A DNA stretch of 64,000 nt, taken from positions 115,711 through 179,710 of the forward strand of contig JAJFIQ010000023.1 in the NCBI GenBank assembly GCA_021774785.1, given 5' to 3'. Below the pieces are notes generated by a model. That model saw nothing but the letters and a program-made list of their open reading frames with translations, ran no database searches and had not been told where the DNA came from. The translations under genes were made by a program, and so were the position numbers. Below are positions 15,159 to 22,628 of this stretch, one piece after another (the first letter of the stretch is position 1; each line of letters opens with the position of its first letter). This DNA is from Emcibacter sp. (GTDB lineage Bacteria > Pseudomonadota > Alphaproteobacteria > Sphingomonadales > Emcibacteraceae).

Positions 15159-16340
15159 ATGTTGACAATTGCTGAATTGCTCCAATTAAAGGGCGAACTA
15201 TTGGCGAAGGCCCGCGAAATCGTGGATATTGCCGCTAAAGCTAACCGTGAAATGACACCAGAAGAAGTCATTACATTTGATAAAATTGACAATGATATGT
15301 TGGACGTACAGGCTAAGCTTGACCGCGCCCAACGTATCGAACAGCTTGATGCACAGGGTGCTGTGGCTGTTGAAGGTAATACAGGCGGCACAGAAGAAGT
15401 GACAAATCCGCTTGCTACCCCTGAATATATGGCAGGGTTTGAACAATTTGTTCGGGTTGGCCCTCATGGGCTGCCAGCCGATATTGTTGCGGTTTTAAAT
15501 ACCGGTGTTACCACTGAAGGTGGCCATTTGGTTCCGGTAGAATATGAAACTACTCTCATTCAATCTCTTGAAAACCAGAATATTATGCGGATGCTTGCAT
15601 CAGTTGTGACTTCGGGTAGTGATCGTAAAATTCCTATCGAAACGGATGCTGGGGCGGCGGCTTGGATGCTTGAAAATGGAACTTATCCAGAAAGTGATTC
15701 AGCATTTGGTCAGGTCACTGTTGATGCCTTTAAGCTTGGTCGTATCATTAAAATTTCTGAAGAACTTCTTCAGGATGCTTTCTTTGATATGCAATCATAT
15801 ATTACCGGTGCTTTCCAACGCTCATTCGGAAATGCTGAAGAAACAGCTTTTGTGGTCGGCGATGGTACAAATAAGCCTACTGGTGTAATTCCGTCTGCGG
15901 AAGTTGGTCACACAGCCGCACTTACTTCTGCCATTACAACAGACGAACTTATTGATCTGTTTCATTCCTTGAAGCGCGCATATCGCAGAAACGGAACGTT
16001 CATGTTCAACGATACGCTTGCAAAAGCAATTCGTAAGTTGAAGGACAGTAATGGTCAGTATGTCTGGCAGCCGGGGCTTGTTGCTGGTCAGCCAGATACT
16101 CTATTGGGGCGTCCAGTCGCTATCTCTGATGATGTAGCCGGATTTGCTGCTAATGCGCTGGTGATGGCTTTCGGTGACTTCTCGTATTACCGCATTCAGG
16201 ACCGTGTTGGAATTTCCATGCAACGCTTGAATGAATTGTATGCAGGGAGTGGTCAAGTTGGTTTCCGTATGAACAAACGGACCGATGGCAAACTGTTGCT
16301 TCCTGAAGCTGTTAAATCCCTGAAAATGGCTGCCGTCTAA
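15159..16340 (+). CDS. Major capsid protein, HK97 family
   Basis: A 393-residue HK97-fold capsid protein. The first about 100 residues are the helical delta/scaffold domain (LLQLKGELLAKAREIVDIA, MTPEEVITFDKIDND) expected to be removed by the adjacent protease. The mature domain begins around PLATPEYMAGFEQFVR and includes GVTTEGGHLVPVEYETTLIQ, IPIETDAGAAAWMLENG and FVVGDGTNKPTGVI, all typical of the family. The start at ATG 15159 follows AAAAGG. Confidence 0.94.
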   Translation: MLTIAELLQLKGELLAKAREIVDIAAKANREMTPEEVITFDKIDNDMLDVQAKLDRAQRIEQLDAQGAVAVEGNTGGTEEVTNPLATPEYMAGFEQFVRVGPHGLPADIVAVLNTGVTTEGGHLVPVEYETTLIQSLENQNIMRMLASVVTSGSDRKIPIETDAGAAAWMLENGTYPESDSAFGQVTVDAFKLGRIIKISEELLQDAFFDMQSYITGAFQRSFGNAEETAFVVGDGTNKPTGVIPSAEVGHTAALTSAITTDELIDLFHSLKRAYRRNGTFMFNDTLAKAIRKLKDSNGQYVWQPGLVAGQPDTLLGRPVAISDDVAGFAANALVMAFGDFSYYRIQDRVGISMQRLNELYAGSGQVGFRMNKRTDGKLLLPEAVKSLKMAAV

Positions 16341-16345
16341 CTCAT

Positions 16346-16379
16346 TAGGGGGTGGGCTATATGTTTGCCCCCTATAAAT
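16346..16379 (+). terminator. Possible weak terminator after the capsid gene
   Basis: TAGGGGG at 16346 pairs with CCCCCTA ending at 16374, followed by TAAATTTTT. The T-run is interrupted, so termination may be partial, separating capsid from downstream expression levels. Confidence 0.45.
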
Positions 16380-16404
16380 TTTTCCCATTATTGGAGTTTG
16401 AAAA

Positions 16405-16698
16405 ATGAAAGTGAAACTATTAACCGGCTTGGCATATGAAAATAGTGCCTTAAGCCCTGGTCAAGTGACCGAAATGTCCAAAAAAGATGTTAAAGCATTA
16501 ATTAAAGCGGGTTTTGCTGAAGCTGCTGATAAAGAAGCTGAATCTGTTGCAACTGATCTTGTCAAAGAAGCCGAAGCTACTGCTGAAAAAGACAAGAAAC
16601 AAGCCGTTGCGGATGCTAAAACTGCTGAAAAAGCCGCTGCCGCTGCTGAAAAAGCCGCTCTTGCTGATGTGAAGAAGAACACTGCAAAACAAAAATAA
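16405..16698 (+). CDS. Small Ala/Lys-rich virion-associated protein
   Basis: A 97-residue protein. Residues 1-40 (VKLLTGLAYENSALSPGQVT, ALIKAGFAEAA) match the compact domain often encoded just after HK97-type capsid genes. The rest is a long Ala/Lys/Glu helix with repeated DAKTAEKAAAAAEKAA-like segments, predicted coiled coil. A capsid accessory or head-completion role is inferred from position. Confidence 0.65.
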   Translation: MKVKLLTGLAYENSALSPGQVTEMSKKDVKALIKAGFAEAADKEAESVATDLVKEAEATAEKDKKQAVADAKTAEKAAAAAEKAALADVKKNTAKQK

Positions 16699-16759
16699 AT
16701 AAGTTTCCTCCCCAACTTGGCGGCCTTTGTGCCGCTATTTTTTATTACAGGTGATTGAA

Positions 16760-16996
16760 ATGAAGCGCGGCTCTTTCACATATCGCCTTGGTGCATTATC
16801 TCAGGTCTTTAATTCATTCATAGGCCAAGGCAACCGTGACCAGACATTTTCAGCCCGTTCATATGAGGCATGGCTTTATGAGCGTTGGTGGGCTTCGACG
16901 GTTTATCATATGATCGACCTCATATTTTTTTTAGAAGATCGGCATTGTTATAATTCGTATCTGACGGATAACGAATATACTTATAAAAAGGATTAA
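16760..16996 (+). CDS. Small conserved phage protein (78 aa)
   Basis: A 78-residue protein from ATG 16760 (AGGTG upstream). The pattern RLGALSQVFNSFIGQGNRDQ, TFSARSYEAWLYERWWA and a C-terminal HCYNSYL matches a short protein I have seen in many phages, where a D-x-T-x-S-x-R core precedes an HC-x2-(S/A)Y ending. No function is assigned to that group. Confidence 0.6.
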   Translation: MKRGSFTYRLGALSQVFNSFIGQGNRDQTFSARSYEAWLYERWWASTVYHMIDLIFFLEDRHCYNSYLTDNEYTYKKD

Positions 16997-16998
16997 AG

Positions 16999-17265
16999 AT
17001 GGCTTTAAAATCACTAGCTCTCACAAAAGCAAAAAATATTACGTCTGAAGTCGCTGACCATTATCAGCAGATGTTTGATACGATGCAGAAGCTCAGCGGC
17101 GATACTGTTGGGCGGATTGCAAATCTGCAAGCAATTATTGATTGGGATACGGCGAATCCCGGCCTGTTGGATATAAATGTCGTAGCAGAAACTCAACAGC
17201 TTTTGGATTACATGAACACACTCGGCGGCCTTTTGGCATCCGCACCACCTGTCCCTAATATGTAA
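16999..17265 (+). CDS. Hypothetical virion-region protein
   Basis: An 88-residue protein, helical in the first two thirds (SEVADHYQQMFDTMQKLSGD) with a Pro-rich end (ASAPPVPNM). No family is recognised. The gene has a good fit between neighbours (2 bases after the previous stop, 14 before the next start), so it is probably real and part of the structural operon. Confidence 0.55.
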   Translation: MALKSLALTKAKNITSEVADHYQQMFDTMQKLSGDTVGRIANLQAIIDWDTANPGLLDINVVAETQQLLDYMNTLGGLLASAPPVPNM

Positions 17266-17279
17266 GAGGGACTCGCCTG

Positions 17280-18944
17280 ATGGCAATCACTTATAGCGAG
17301 GAATTTCAGAATAACACGGGGGTGGCTTCCGTACTGACGGATTATCGTACCCTAATCACACAAACCTGTCTTGCCCCAGCCACAAAATCTGAGTGGTTCA
17401 CCAAGGCGGCGGCGAATGGGGGTAATGTTCGGGTCTATCTTGATAGTGCCTTCACGATACGCCTGTCGATCGATCTCGTCGCGTGGGACTCTGTCGCTGA
17501 AACATTCGTAATTTGGACGAAATATCCGTCCCTGGGGACGGTATTGAATAAATTATATCTAGCGGTTGATGATGCACAGGTTGAACAACCCGCAGTAACG
17601 GCGGCATTTGGGCGCAATGCGGTTTGGTCGGATTATGAACGTGTTTTTCATATGGGTAGCGCTGTTGATTCTTCGGGTAATGGTGATCTGGTCCTTATTG
17701 GCTCCCCAACCACAGTAAGCGGCGTCATGGGTGGAGGGATGCGATTTAATGGCATAAACCAGAGGGCTGATCTGGGCTGGAATGGAATAACCCAGGATTT
17801 TACACTAAGTGCCGTCATGCGTGCGCCAAATTTACCAACGGACTCGGGATCCGGGCCAATTAATGGTAATAGTCCTAGTCTTGATTGGAATGTCAACGGT
17901 GGTGGTAACCCGAAAACATGGCTGACGACAGGTAGCTGGACAGGTATATCTTTCGGTGCTTTAATTGCAAATACGGACTATTGGTTATCGACAGTATATG
18001 ATGGCACCACCTTTGAAGCGTTTGTTGATGGTAGTAGTGCGGGTTCTGCGGCGAAAACAGGTAATCTGGTAGATAAAGCTAATTTTACTATTGCATCTCA
18101 TGCCACAGTCCTCACAAGATTCCTAGAAGCCGATATTTTCTTCGTGGCAATAACACTCTTGCCGCGATCGGCAGACTGGCAACTAACTGAGTATAATAGC
18201 CAAAGCAGTCCTGGTACATTCTGGGTTGGGCAGGCTGGCGCGGACGTGGGAGGGGGGGGTACCCTTATAGCAGGGCAAGGGACCGCCCTATCAACAGGCT
18301 TTCAACCGACATTAACAGCAACAAGTTCATATTCTGCGGCTGTGGGTTCCGGCGGTGCAGTTGGTGAAGGGATTTCACCAAATTTAAGTATTGGAACAAG
18401 TTATTCACAAGTTGCAGGAACAGCAGGGACTTCCGCATCGGGAATACTTCCGAATGTAGTTTTAGATTATGTACAAATATCCGGCATGGGTGGTGCTTCG
18501 GCGGTGGGTACTTCGCCAACATTGTCCATTGATAGTGGTTTTATTGGCAGTGCCGTTGCAGCAAACGCGAATGCCGTAGGTTTATTGCCCAACCAGAATA
18601 TAGGCGGCGGCTTCTCTGAAATTGCTGGGGTCGGATTATCCGGCACGGCTGGCATTAATCCAAATATCAATTTATCGGGGAATTTTACAGAAACAGTTGG
18701 CTTTGGGTCATCTGCGACAAACGGTTTGGCCCCCGCATTAAATATCACAGTGTCATTCATTGGCAGTTTAGGTCAGGCAATTGCTCAGGCGGCGGGGTTA
18801 TTGCCAACCTTTAGCAATGGATCGCTGATTTCGCCGCATCCCCGGAGACAGATTTCCGCAGCGGCGGCAAATAGAACACTTTCCGCTACGGCGGCCAGTA
18901 GGTCGCTCAATGCACAACAGTCACAGAGAACGCTCATAGCATAA
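17280..18944 (+). CDS. Virion protein with LamG-like domain and GxG/NxxL-type repeats
   Basis: A 554-residue protein. Residues about 115-325 resemble a concanavalin/LamG sandwich, with DSSGNGDLVLIGSPTTVSGV at its start, FTLSAVMRAPNL, and YDGTTFEAFVDGSSAGSAAK. From about 335 to 510 there are some seven degenerate repeats of 28-31 residues, each a Gly/Ser/Ala-rich turn followed by GxxPxL and a beta strand. The last 35 residues carry spaced R-x-L/I-x-A units (RRQISAAAANRTLSATAASR). A carbohydrate-binding surface fibre or decoration is likely (inference). Confidence 0.65.
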   Translation: MAITYSEEFQNNTGVASVLTDYRTLITQTCLAPATKSEWFTKAAANGGNVRVYLDSAFTIRLSIDLVAWDSVAETFVIWTKYPSLGTVLNKLYLAVDDAQVEQPAVTAAFGRNAVWSDYERVFHMGSAVDSSGNGDLVLIGSPTTVSGVMGGGMRFNGINQRADLGWNGITQDFTLSAVMRAPNLPTDSGSGPINGNSPSLDWNVNGGGNPKTWLTTGSWTGISFGALIANTDYWLSTVYDGTTFEAFVDGSSAGSAAKTGNLVDKANFTIASHATVLTRFLEADIFFVAITLLPRSADWQLTEYNSQSSPGTFWVGQAGADVGGGGTLIAGQGTALSTGFQPTLTATSSYSAAVGSGGAVGEGISPNLSIGTSYSQVAGTAGTSASGILPNVVLDYVQISGMGGASAVGTSPTLSIDSGFIGSAVAANANAVGLLPNQNIGGGFSEIAGVGLSGTAGINPNINLSGNFTETVGFGSSATNGLAPALNITVSFIGSLGQAIAQAAGLLPTFSNGSLISPHPRRQISAAAANRTLSATAASRSLNAQQSQRTLIA

Positions 18945-18956
18945 GGAATTAAAAAA

Positions 18957-19406
18957 ATGATAGGTAATTTTCATTGGACGGTCAAAGGAATGTTGGCTGT
19001 ACTGAATGGCACGGTTGATCTTGATACTGATGCTTTTACGGCTCACCTTGTCGATGAAACATGGGTCCCCGCACAACAAACAGATGATTTATGGGTAACA
19101 ATAGCCGCCAAAGAAAGTGCTTCTGGTGATTATGCGGCTCAAGCCTTGGCGGGATTGGCTATAGCTCAAAGTGCGGGTGATGTGGCATGGGATTTTACAG
19201 ATATAGATTTCGGCAATGCGGTAACAATCTCAGCAAAATATATGGTCATCAAGCATAATCTGAGCGATAAAATAATAGGTTTTGTTGATTTAAATACGAC
19301 CACTACATCGGCAACGGCTGACAGCACATCCGGCAATTTTGATATTGGAATTAATGCCGCCGGTGCTTTCAAGGTAACCCCTACGGTTTATGCGGCTGGT
19401 AGCTAA
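18957..19406 (+). CDS. Conserved phage virion protein
   Basis: A 149-residue protein. It fits a widespread phage pattern: an N-terminal LNGTVDLDTDAFTAHLVDET segment, an alternating beta-rich middle (VAWDFTDIDFGNAVTISAKY), a MVIKHN strand and a C-terminal FDIGINAAGAFKVT strand. Such proteins sit in the head-tail region of siphophages and are probably virion decorations or adaptors. Its stop overlaps the next start by one base. Confidence 0.6.
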   Translation: MIGNFHWTVKGMLAVLNGTVDLDTDAFTAHLVDETWVPAQQTDDLWVTIAAKESASGDYAAQALAGLAIAQSAGDVAWDFTDIDFGNAVTISAKYMVIKHNLSDKIIGFVDLNTTTTSATADSTSGNFDIGINAAGAFKVTPTVYAAGS

Positions 19407-19696
19407 TGGGTATTTATATTAAAGACCCTGATGCCGTTGTTGATTACACGGTTGATTATGGCGGGGATGGTTATTTACTCGCCAGTGAAGTCATATCAAC
19501 TTCAGTTTGGGAAATATCACCCGCTGGTGAGTTGGATTTTAATGTTGATGCAAATGGCACCCACGATGACACCACTGCACAGGTCTTTGTGAAGGGCGGT
19601 ATTCCCGGCGATATTTACAAGTTGACAAACCGGATCGTGACAAACAACGGGCGCACCGATGACCGGACATTTCAGTTAAGGGTAGAAAACAAATGA
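19406..19696 (+). CDS. Phage fiber-tail adaptor-like protein
   Basis: A 96-residue protein beginning IYIKDPDAVVDYTVDYGGDG, the hallmark of the small fiber/tail adaptor group (KDPDAxLDYxxD). It continues with ASEVISTSVWEISPAG and a C-terminal Ig-like strand set ending TDDRTFQLRVENK. It probably mediates attachment of accessory proteins to the virion. Overlaps at both ends indicate coupled translation. Confidence 0.7.
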   Translation: MGIYIKDPDAVVDYTVDYGGDGYLLASEVISTSVWEISPAGELDFNVDANGTHDDTTAQVFVKGGIPGDIYKLTNRIVTNNGRTDDRTFQLRVENK

Positions 19697-20223
19697 AGAT
19701 TGTAACAAAGCCTAACGTGTTGCCAGTTTCTATTGAGCAGATCAAAGCGAACCTGAATATTGAGGAAGCGGACGCGGACGCTAATATCTATGACCTAATT
19801 TATGGAGTTGTCTCAGCGGTAGAGGATTTCTTACGGCGCGGGTTAATTACCCAAGTTCGTGAAATTACCCTTGATGATTGTTTCCCACCCTTCCTTCATA
19901 TTGAACCATTTCAAAGTCTGGTTTCAATTGATTATGTGGATGCAAACGATACGGTTCAAAGCCTTGATCTTGCCACCGTCCGTGTGGCCCCCGATCGAGG
20001 GGTTGTTACTCATAAATCATGGCCAAAAACAGCCGAAGGGGCGGCGGTTGTGACAGTTCAATATAATGCTGGTTTTGGCGATAGCTGGAATGATGTTCCG
20101 AAAGCTATACAAATGGCAATTATTGCCTTGGTCACGGAATATTATGACAATCCCGGGGATATGAAGTTAAGCAATCAGGCCACAGAAGTTTTACAGCCCT
20201 ATGCAGTTCGGTATGCCATATAA
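19693..20223 (+). CDS. Head-tail connector, gp6-like
   Basis: A 176-residue HK97 gp6-like connector that forms a ring below the portal. The N-terminus has the diagnostic VSIEQIKANLNIEEADADAN (residues about 12-32) and YDLIYGVVSAVEDFLRRGLI; the middle has PFQSLVSIDYVDANDTVQSL; the C-terminus ends with the ring helices VPKAIQMAIIALVTEYYDNP. The stop and the next start overlap as TAATG. Confidence 0.88.
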   Translation: MKIVTKPNVLPVSIEQIKANLNIEEADADANIYDLIYGVVSAVEDFLRRGLITQVREITLDDCFPPFLHIEPFQSLVSIDYVDANDTVQSLDLATVRVAPDRGVVTHKSWPKTAEGAAVVTVQYNAGFGDSWNDVPKAIQMAIIALVTEYYDNPGDMKLSNQATEVLQPYAVRYAI

Positions 20224-20549
20224 TGAAGCGGGTTAAAATGAGGACACGGGCGGTCATATGGACACCTTCAACAGTGATGAGTGCTTCTGGGGAACAATCA
20301 CAAAGCCTAGTTGAATTTGGTCGTTTCTGGTGTGCTGTGCGGGTCCGGGCAATGTCTAATATTGAGGATGGACAGATAGAAACGACCGTAGCGCGGCATG
20401 ATATTACTTTTCGTTATTCGGCCAAGCTTGCTGCTTTGCCCCAAAATGCACAGATAGAAATTGATGGTCGGATGCTTCATGTCACCGGTATTGATTTTGG
20501 CGACTATAATAAAAAATATATTCGAGTAACGGCAACAGAAAGCCGCTAA
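20223..20549 (+). CDS. Head-tail adaptor / head closure protein, gp7-like
   Basis: A 108-residue beta-rich protein of the phage head-closure family. It has RAVIWTPSTVMSASGEQSQ, FGRFWCAVRVRAM, then the typical ITFRYSAKLAALPQNAQIEI and LHVTGIDFGDYNKKYIRVTA end. It should sit between connector and tail. One-base overlap with the upstream connector. Confidence 0.85.
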   Translation: MKRVKMRTRAVIWTPSTVMSASGEQSQSLVEFGRFWCAVRVRAMSNIEDGQIETTVARHDITFRYSAKLAALPQNAQIEIDGRMLHVTGIDFGDYNKKYIRVTATESR

Positions 20550-20576
20550 TCCACTTTTAAATTCAGGTTGAACGCG

Positions 20577-20966
20577 ATGATTGAAAATTCTATTCGCGCC
20601 TATTTGCTTGCCGATCCCACATTGTCGGGATTGCTGGCGGTGGGTGCAATATTTCCGCAGATATTACCTGAAGAACAGGGCTTGCCCGCGATAGCCTATG
20701 AATTAACAGAAGGGCAACGGGATTTAGTGGCCGGGGGTGTTTCAAACTTAGCACCTTGGGTCTTGACCTTGAATATTTACGCAAAAACATACGACGGAAT
20801 TCGAGCAATCGAAACAGAAATTAACAGGCTTTTACACGGTTACAGTGGTCCTGTTGATGCCGATTTTATCGGCGGTTCAAGGGTTAGAATTGTAACCCGA
20901 ACAAACGAGCAAAAAACCGGAAACCGGCGCTCAATTCTTCAAATAAATTTTTATGAAAGGGGCTAA
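20577..20966 (+). CDS. Tail completion / terminator protein, DUF3168
   Basis: A 129-residue DUF3168-type protein that caps the tail tube at the head side. Landmarks are IENSIRAYLLADPTLSGLLA, IFPQILPEEQGLPAIAYELT and VLTLNIYAKTYDGIRAIETE, plus a C-terminal QINFYERG. ATG 20577 is preferred over an in-frame TTG at 20568 because AGGT is better placed for it. Confidence 0.85.
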   Translation: MIENSIRAYLLADPTLSGLLAVGAIFPQILPEEQGLPAIAYELTEGQRDLVAGGVSNLAPWVLTLNIYAKTYDGIRAIETEINRLLHGYSGPVDADFIGGSRVRIVTRTNEQKTGNRRSILQINFYERG

Positions 20967-20968
20967 TC

Positions 20969-21436
20969 ATGCCTGATATTATCGAACCATTTATAGGGCC
21001 GGATACAACCATTCATTTGCTGGCTACGCTCGGCGCGGCTATCATTAACAACACAGACGAGATTCCAGAAGTTGCGGAAATTGGTGATGTGGAACTTGCG
21101 GCCAACATTGTTGAATTTAATTCCTTCGGCAAGGATTTCAAAGAAAAACGTGTTGGACAAAAAGACCCCGGCACGCTTGACCTTACCCTTAATTGGATGC
21201 CCGGCGACACCAAGCATCAAGCGTTATCAACCGCAGCGGTAAATAAGACAAAGATTTTTATTTCCATTGTCTGGCGGGATGGTGCAGGGGGTAATGCGCG
21301 TGTTGATTTTGAAGCGTTCGTGGCCACAATCGGCGTGGCGACTCCTATCGAGGATATTGTTACCCGCAAGATTCAACTGGCTATTACCGGTCCTGTCACA
21401 TTCGATGACGTGACTGACATTGCCCTTAACTATTAA
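20969..21436 (+). CDS. Major tail tube protein
   Basis: A 155-residue tail tube subunit. The pattern fits siphophage tube proteins: GDVELAANIVEFNSFGKDFK (near 40-60), KDPGTLDLTLNWMPGDTKHQ, FVATIGVATPIEDIVTRKI and a final GPVTFDD. It follows the DUF3168 tail terminator and precedes the chaperone gene, the canonical order. Confidence 0.85.
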   Translation: MPDIIEPFIGPDTTIHLLATLGAAIINNTDEIPEVAEIGDVELAANIVEFNSFGKDFKEKRVGQKDPGTLDLTLNWMPGDTKHQALSTAAVNKTKIFISIVWRDGAGGNARVDFEAFVATIGVATPIEDIVTRKIQLAITGPVTFDDVTDIALNY

Positions 21437-21462
21437 TCACACACAGAAAGGATAAGTTTATC

Positions 21463-21831
21463 TTGGCTAAATCTAAGAAAAAGACATTTATCACGGCTGC
21501 TCAACTTGCGGCAGCTAAAGACTTTGAAATTGAAGCTGTGGAAGTCCCAGAATGGGGTGGCTGGGTTAATATCCGGTCATTATCTGCCCGCGAACGTGAC
21601 CTTTTTGAGGAATCAATTGGCGCGGAGGAAGGAAAGCAAAATCTTGTTAATCTGAGAGCGCGGCTTGTTGTTTTGTGCTTATGCGATGAGGACGGGGGTA
21701 GGATTTTTCAAGACGGACAGGCTGAGGAATTGGGTGCTAAAAATGCCCAGGTTATTAGCCGTTTGTTTGATTTAGCCCGCAAGCTTTCCGGTATGACGGA
21801 TGCTGATGTGAAGGAACTGGAAAAAAACTAA
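21463..21831 (+). CDS. Tail assembly chaperone, short (G-like) product
   Basis: A 122-residue tail assembly chaperone starting at TTG 21463 behind AAAGGATAAG. It contains VPEWGGWVNIRSLSARERDL (near 28-48), typical of this family, and ends VKELEKN. The last codons before the stop, GAA AAA AAC, contain the slippery heptamer A AAA AAC; a fraction of ribosomes should shift -1 and make the longer GT-type product. The ratio of the two products matters for tail assembly in phages of this type. Confidence 0.9.
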   Translation: MAKSKKKTFITAAQLAAAKDFEIEAVEVPEWGGWVNIRSLSARERDLFEESIGAEEGKQNLVNLRARLVVLCLCDEDGGRIFQDGQAEELGAKNAQVISRLFDLARKLSGMTDADVKELEKN

Positions 21832-21873
21832 AAAGCAGCCCCGCCAGACGGTTTAAATTCCGTTTGGCCGGGC
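21822..21873 (+). promoter_or_regulatory. Programmed -1 frameshift signal in the tail chaperone
   Basis: The slippery heptamer AAAAAAC at 21822-21828 lies in the zero frame as A AAA AAC. Nine bases downstream a stem forms: an outer GCCC (21838-21841)/GGGC (21870-21873), a 2x2 internal loop, and an inner 8-bp CCAGACGG (21844-21851)/CCGTTTGG (21860-21867) with one G-T pair and an 8-base loop. The zero-frame stop TAA follows the heptamer immediately. Confidence 0.88.
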
Positions 21874-22169
21874 ATCTTGGCTATACCGTTCGGGAACTTG
21901 AAAACCGACTTTCCAGCCGGGAGCTTTCAGAATGGATGGCTTTCGAGAGGGTTGAACCGTTTGGAACCCAAATGGATAATTTCCGGGCGGGTCAAATATG
22001 CGCCGCCATTGTTAATTGTAATGGTGGGATTAAAGGGAAAGCTGTTCATGCTTCCGATTTTCTCCCATTTTTCACACAGAAAAACACATCTTCAGAAAAT
22101 TCAAAACGTGCGGCGCAAAAGAAACAAATAGCCATGTTTGCCGGGCTTGCTGGAAAGGCTAAAAAATGA
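21828..22169 (+). CDS. Tail assembly chaperone frameshift extension (T domain)
   Basis: The -1 frame continues from the slippery site as LKSSPARRFKFRLAGHLGYT and adds 113 residues, including RELENRLSSRELSEWMAFER and DNFRAGQICAAIVNCNGG, a well-known C-terminal extension of siphophage tail chaperones. It has no ATG of its own; the first in-frame start-like codon is a TTG at 21864 inside the stimulatory stem. It should be expressed only as a fusion to the 122-residue protein and recruit the tape measure protein. Confidence 0.88.
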   Translation, partial: LKSSPARRFKFRLAGHLGYTVRELENRLSSRELSEWMAFERVEPFGTQMDNFRAGQICAAIVNCNGGIKGKAVHASDFLPFFTQKNTSSENSKRAAQKKQIAMFAGLAGKAKK

Positions 22170-22624
22170 GTGACTTTATCACCGTGAAACTATCGGGTTT
22201 GCGGGAATTAGATCAGGCATTAAATGAACTCGATTTAAAGACCCGGAAACAAGCTATGCGTCCCGCCCTGCGTACGGCAATGAAGCCTGTTCTCAGTCGC
22301 ATAAAGTCAAATGTTGAAGCAATAAGTGATACTGGCGGCTTGGAAGAAACCGTAAAAATGACTGCCAGTTTTGCGAAGGGCAATCTTCAGAAATCTGGCA
22401 AACAAGCCGCAGCTATTGGTCGAGTATCGGTTGGCTCAAGCCGAAAACGTGAAGGTAAGACGGGTCATCAAGCCCTGCAGGTTGAATTTGGCACTTCAGA
22501 CATCCCCGCCAAACCTGTAATACGCCCTGCGGTTACGGGGCATGAGAAAACAATCATCAATACATTTGCCAAAGAATTAGGCCGACAAATTGAACGGATC
22601 GCCCGAAGGGTAAGAAGGAATTAG
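22166..22624 (+). CDS. HK97 gp10-family tail/neck protein
   Basis: A 152-residue HK97 gp10-type protein: LSGLRELDQALNELDLKTRK, then ALRTAMKPVLSRIKSNV, and the C-terminal GHQALQVEFGTSDIPAKPVI followed by RPAVTGHEKTIINTFAKEL. It normally lies between head-closure and DUF3168 genes; here it is displaced to between the chaperone and the tape measure. It overlaps the chaperone extension by four bases. Confidence 0.85.
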   Translation: MSDFITVKLSGLRELDQALNELDLKTRKQAMRPALRTAMKPVLSRIKSNVEAISDTGGLEETVKMTASFAKGNLQKSGKQAAAIGRVSVGSSRKREGKTGHQALQVEFGTSDIPAKPVIRPAVTGHEKTIINTFAKELGRQIERIARRVRRN

Positions 22625-22628
22625 CATT

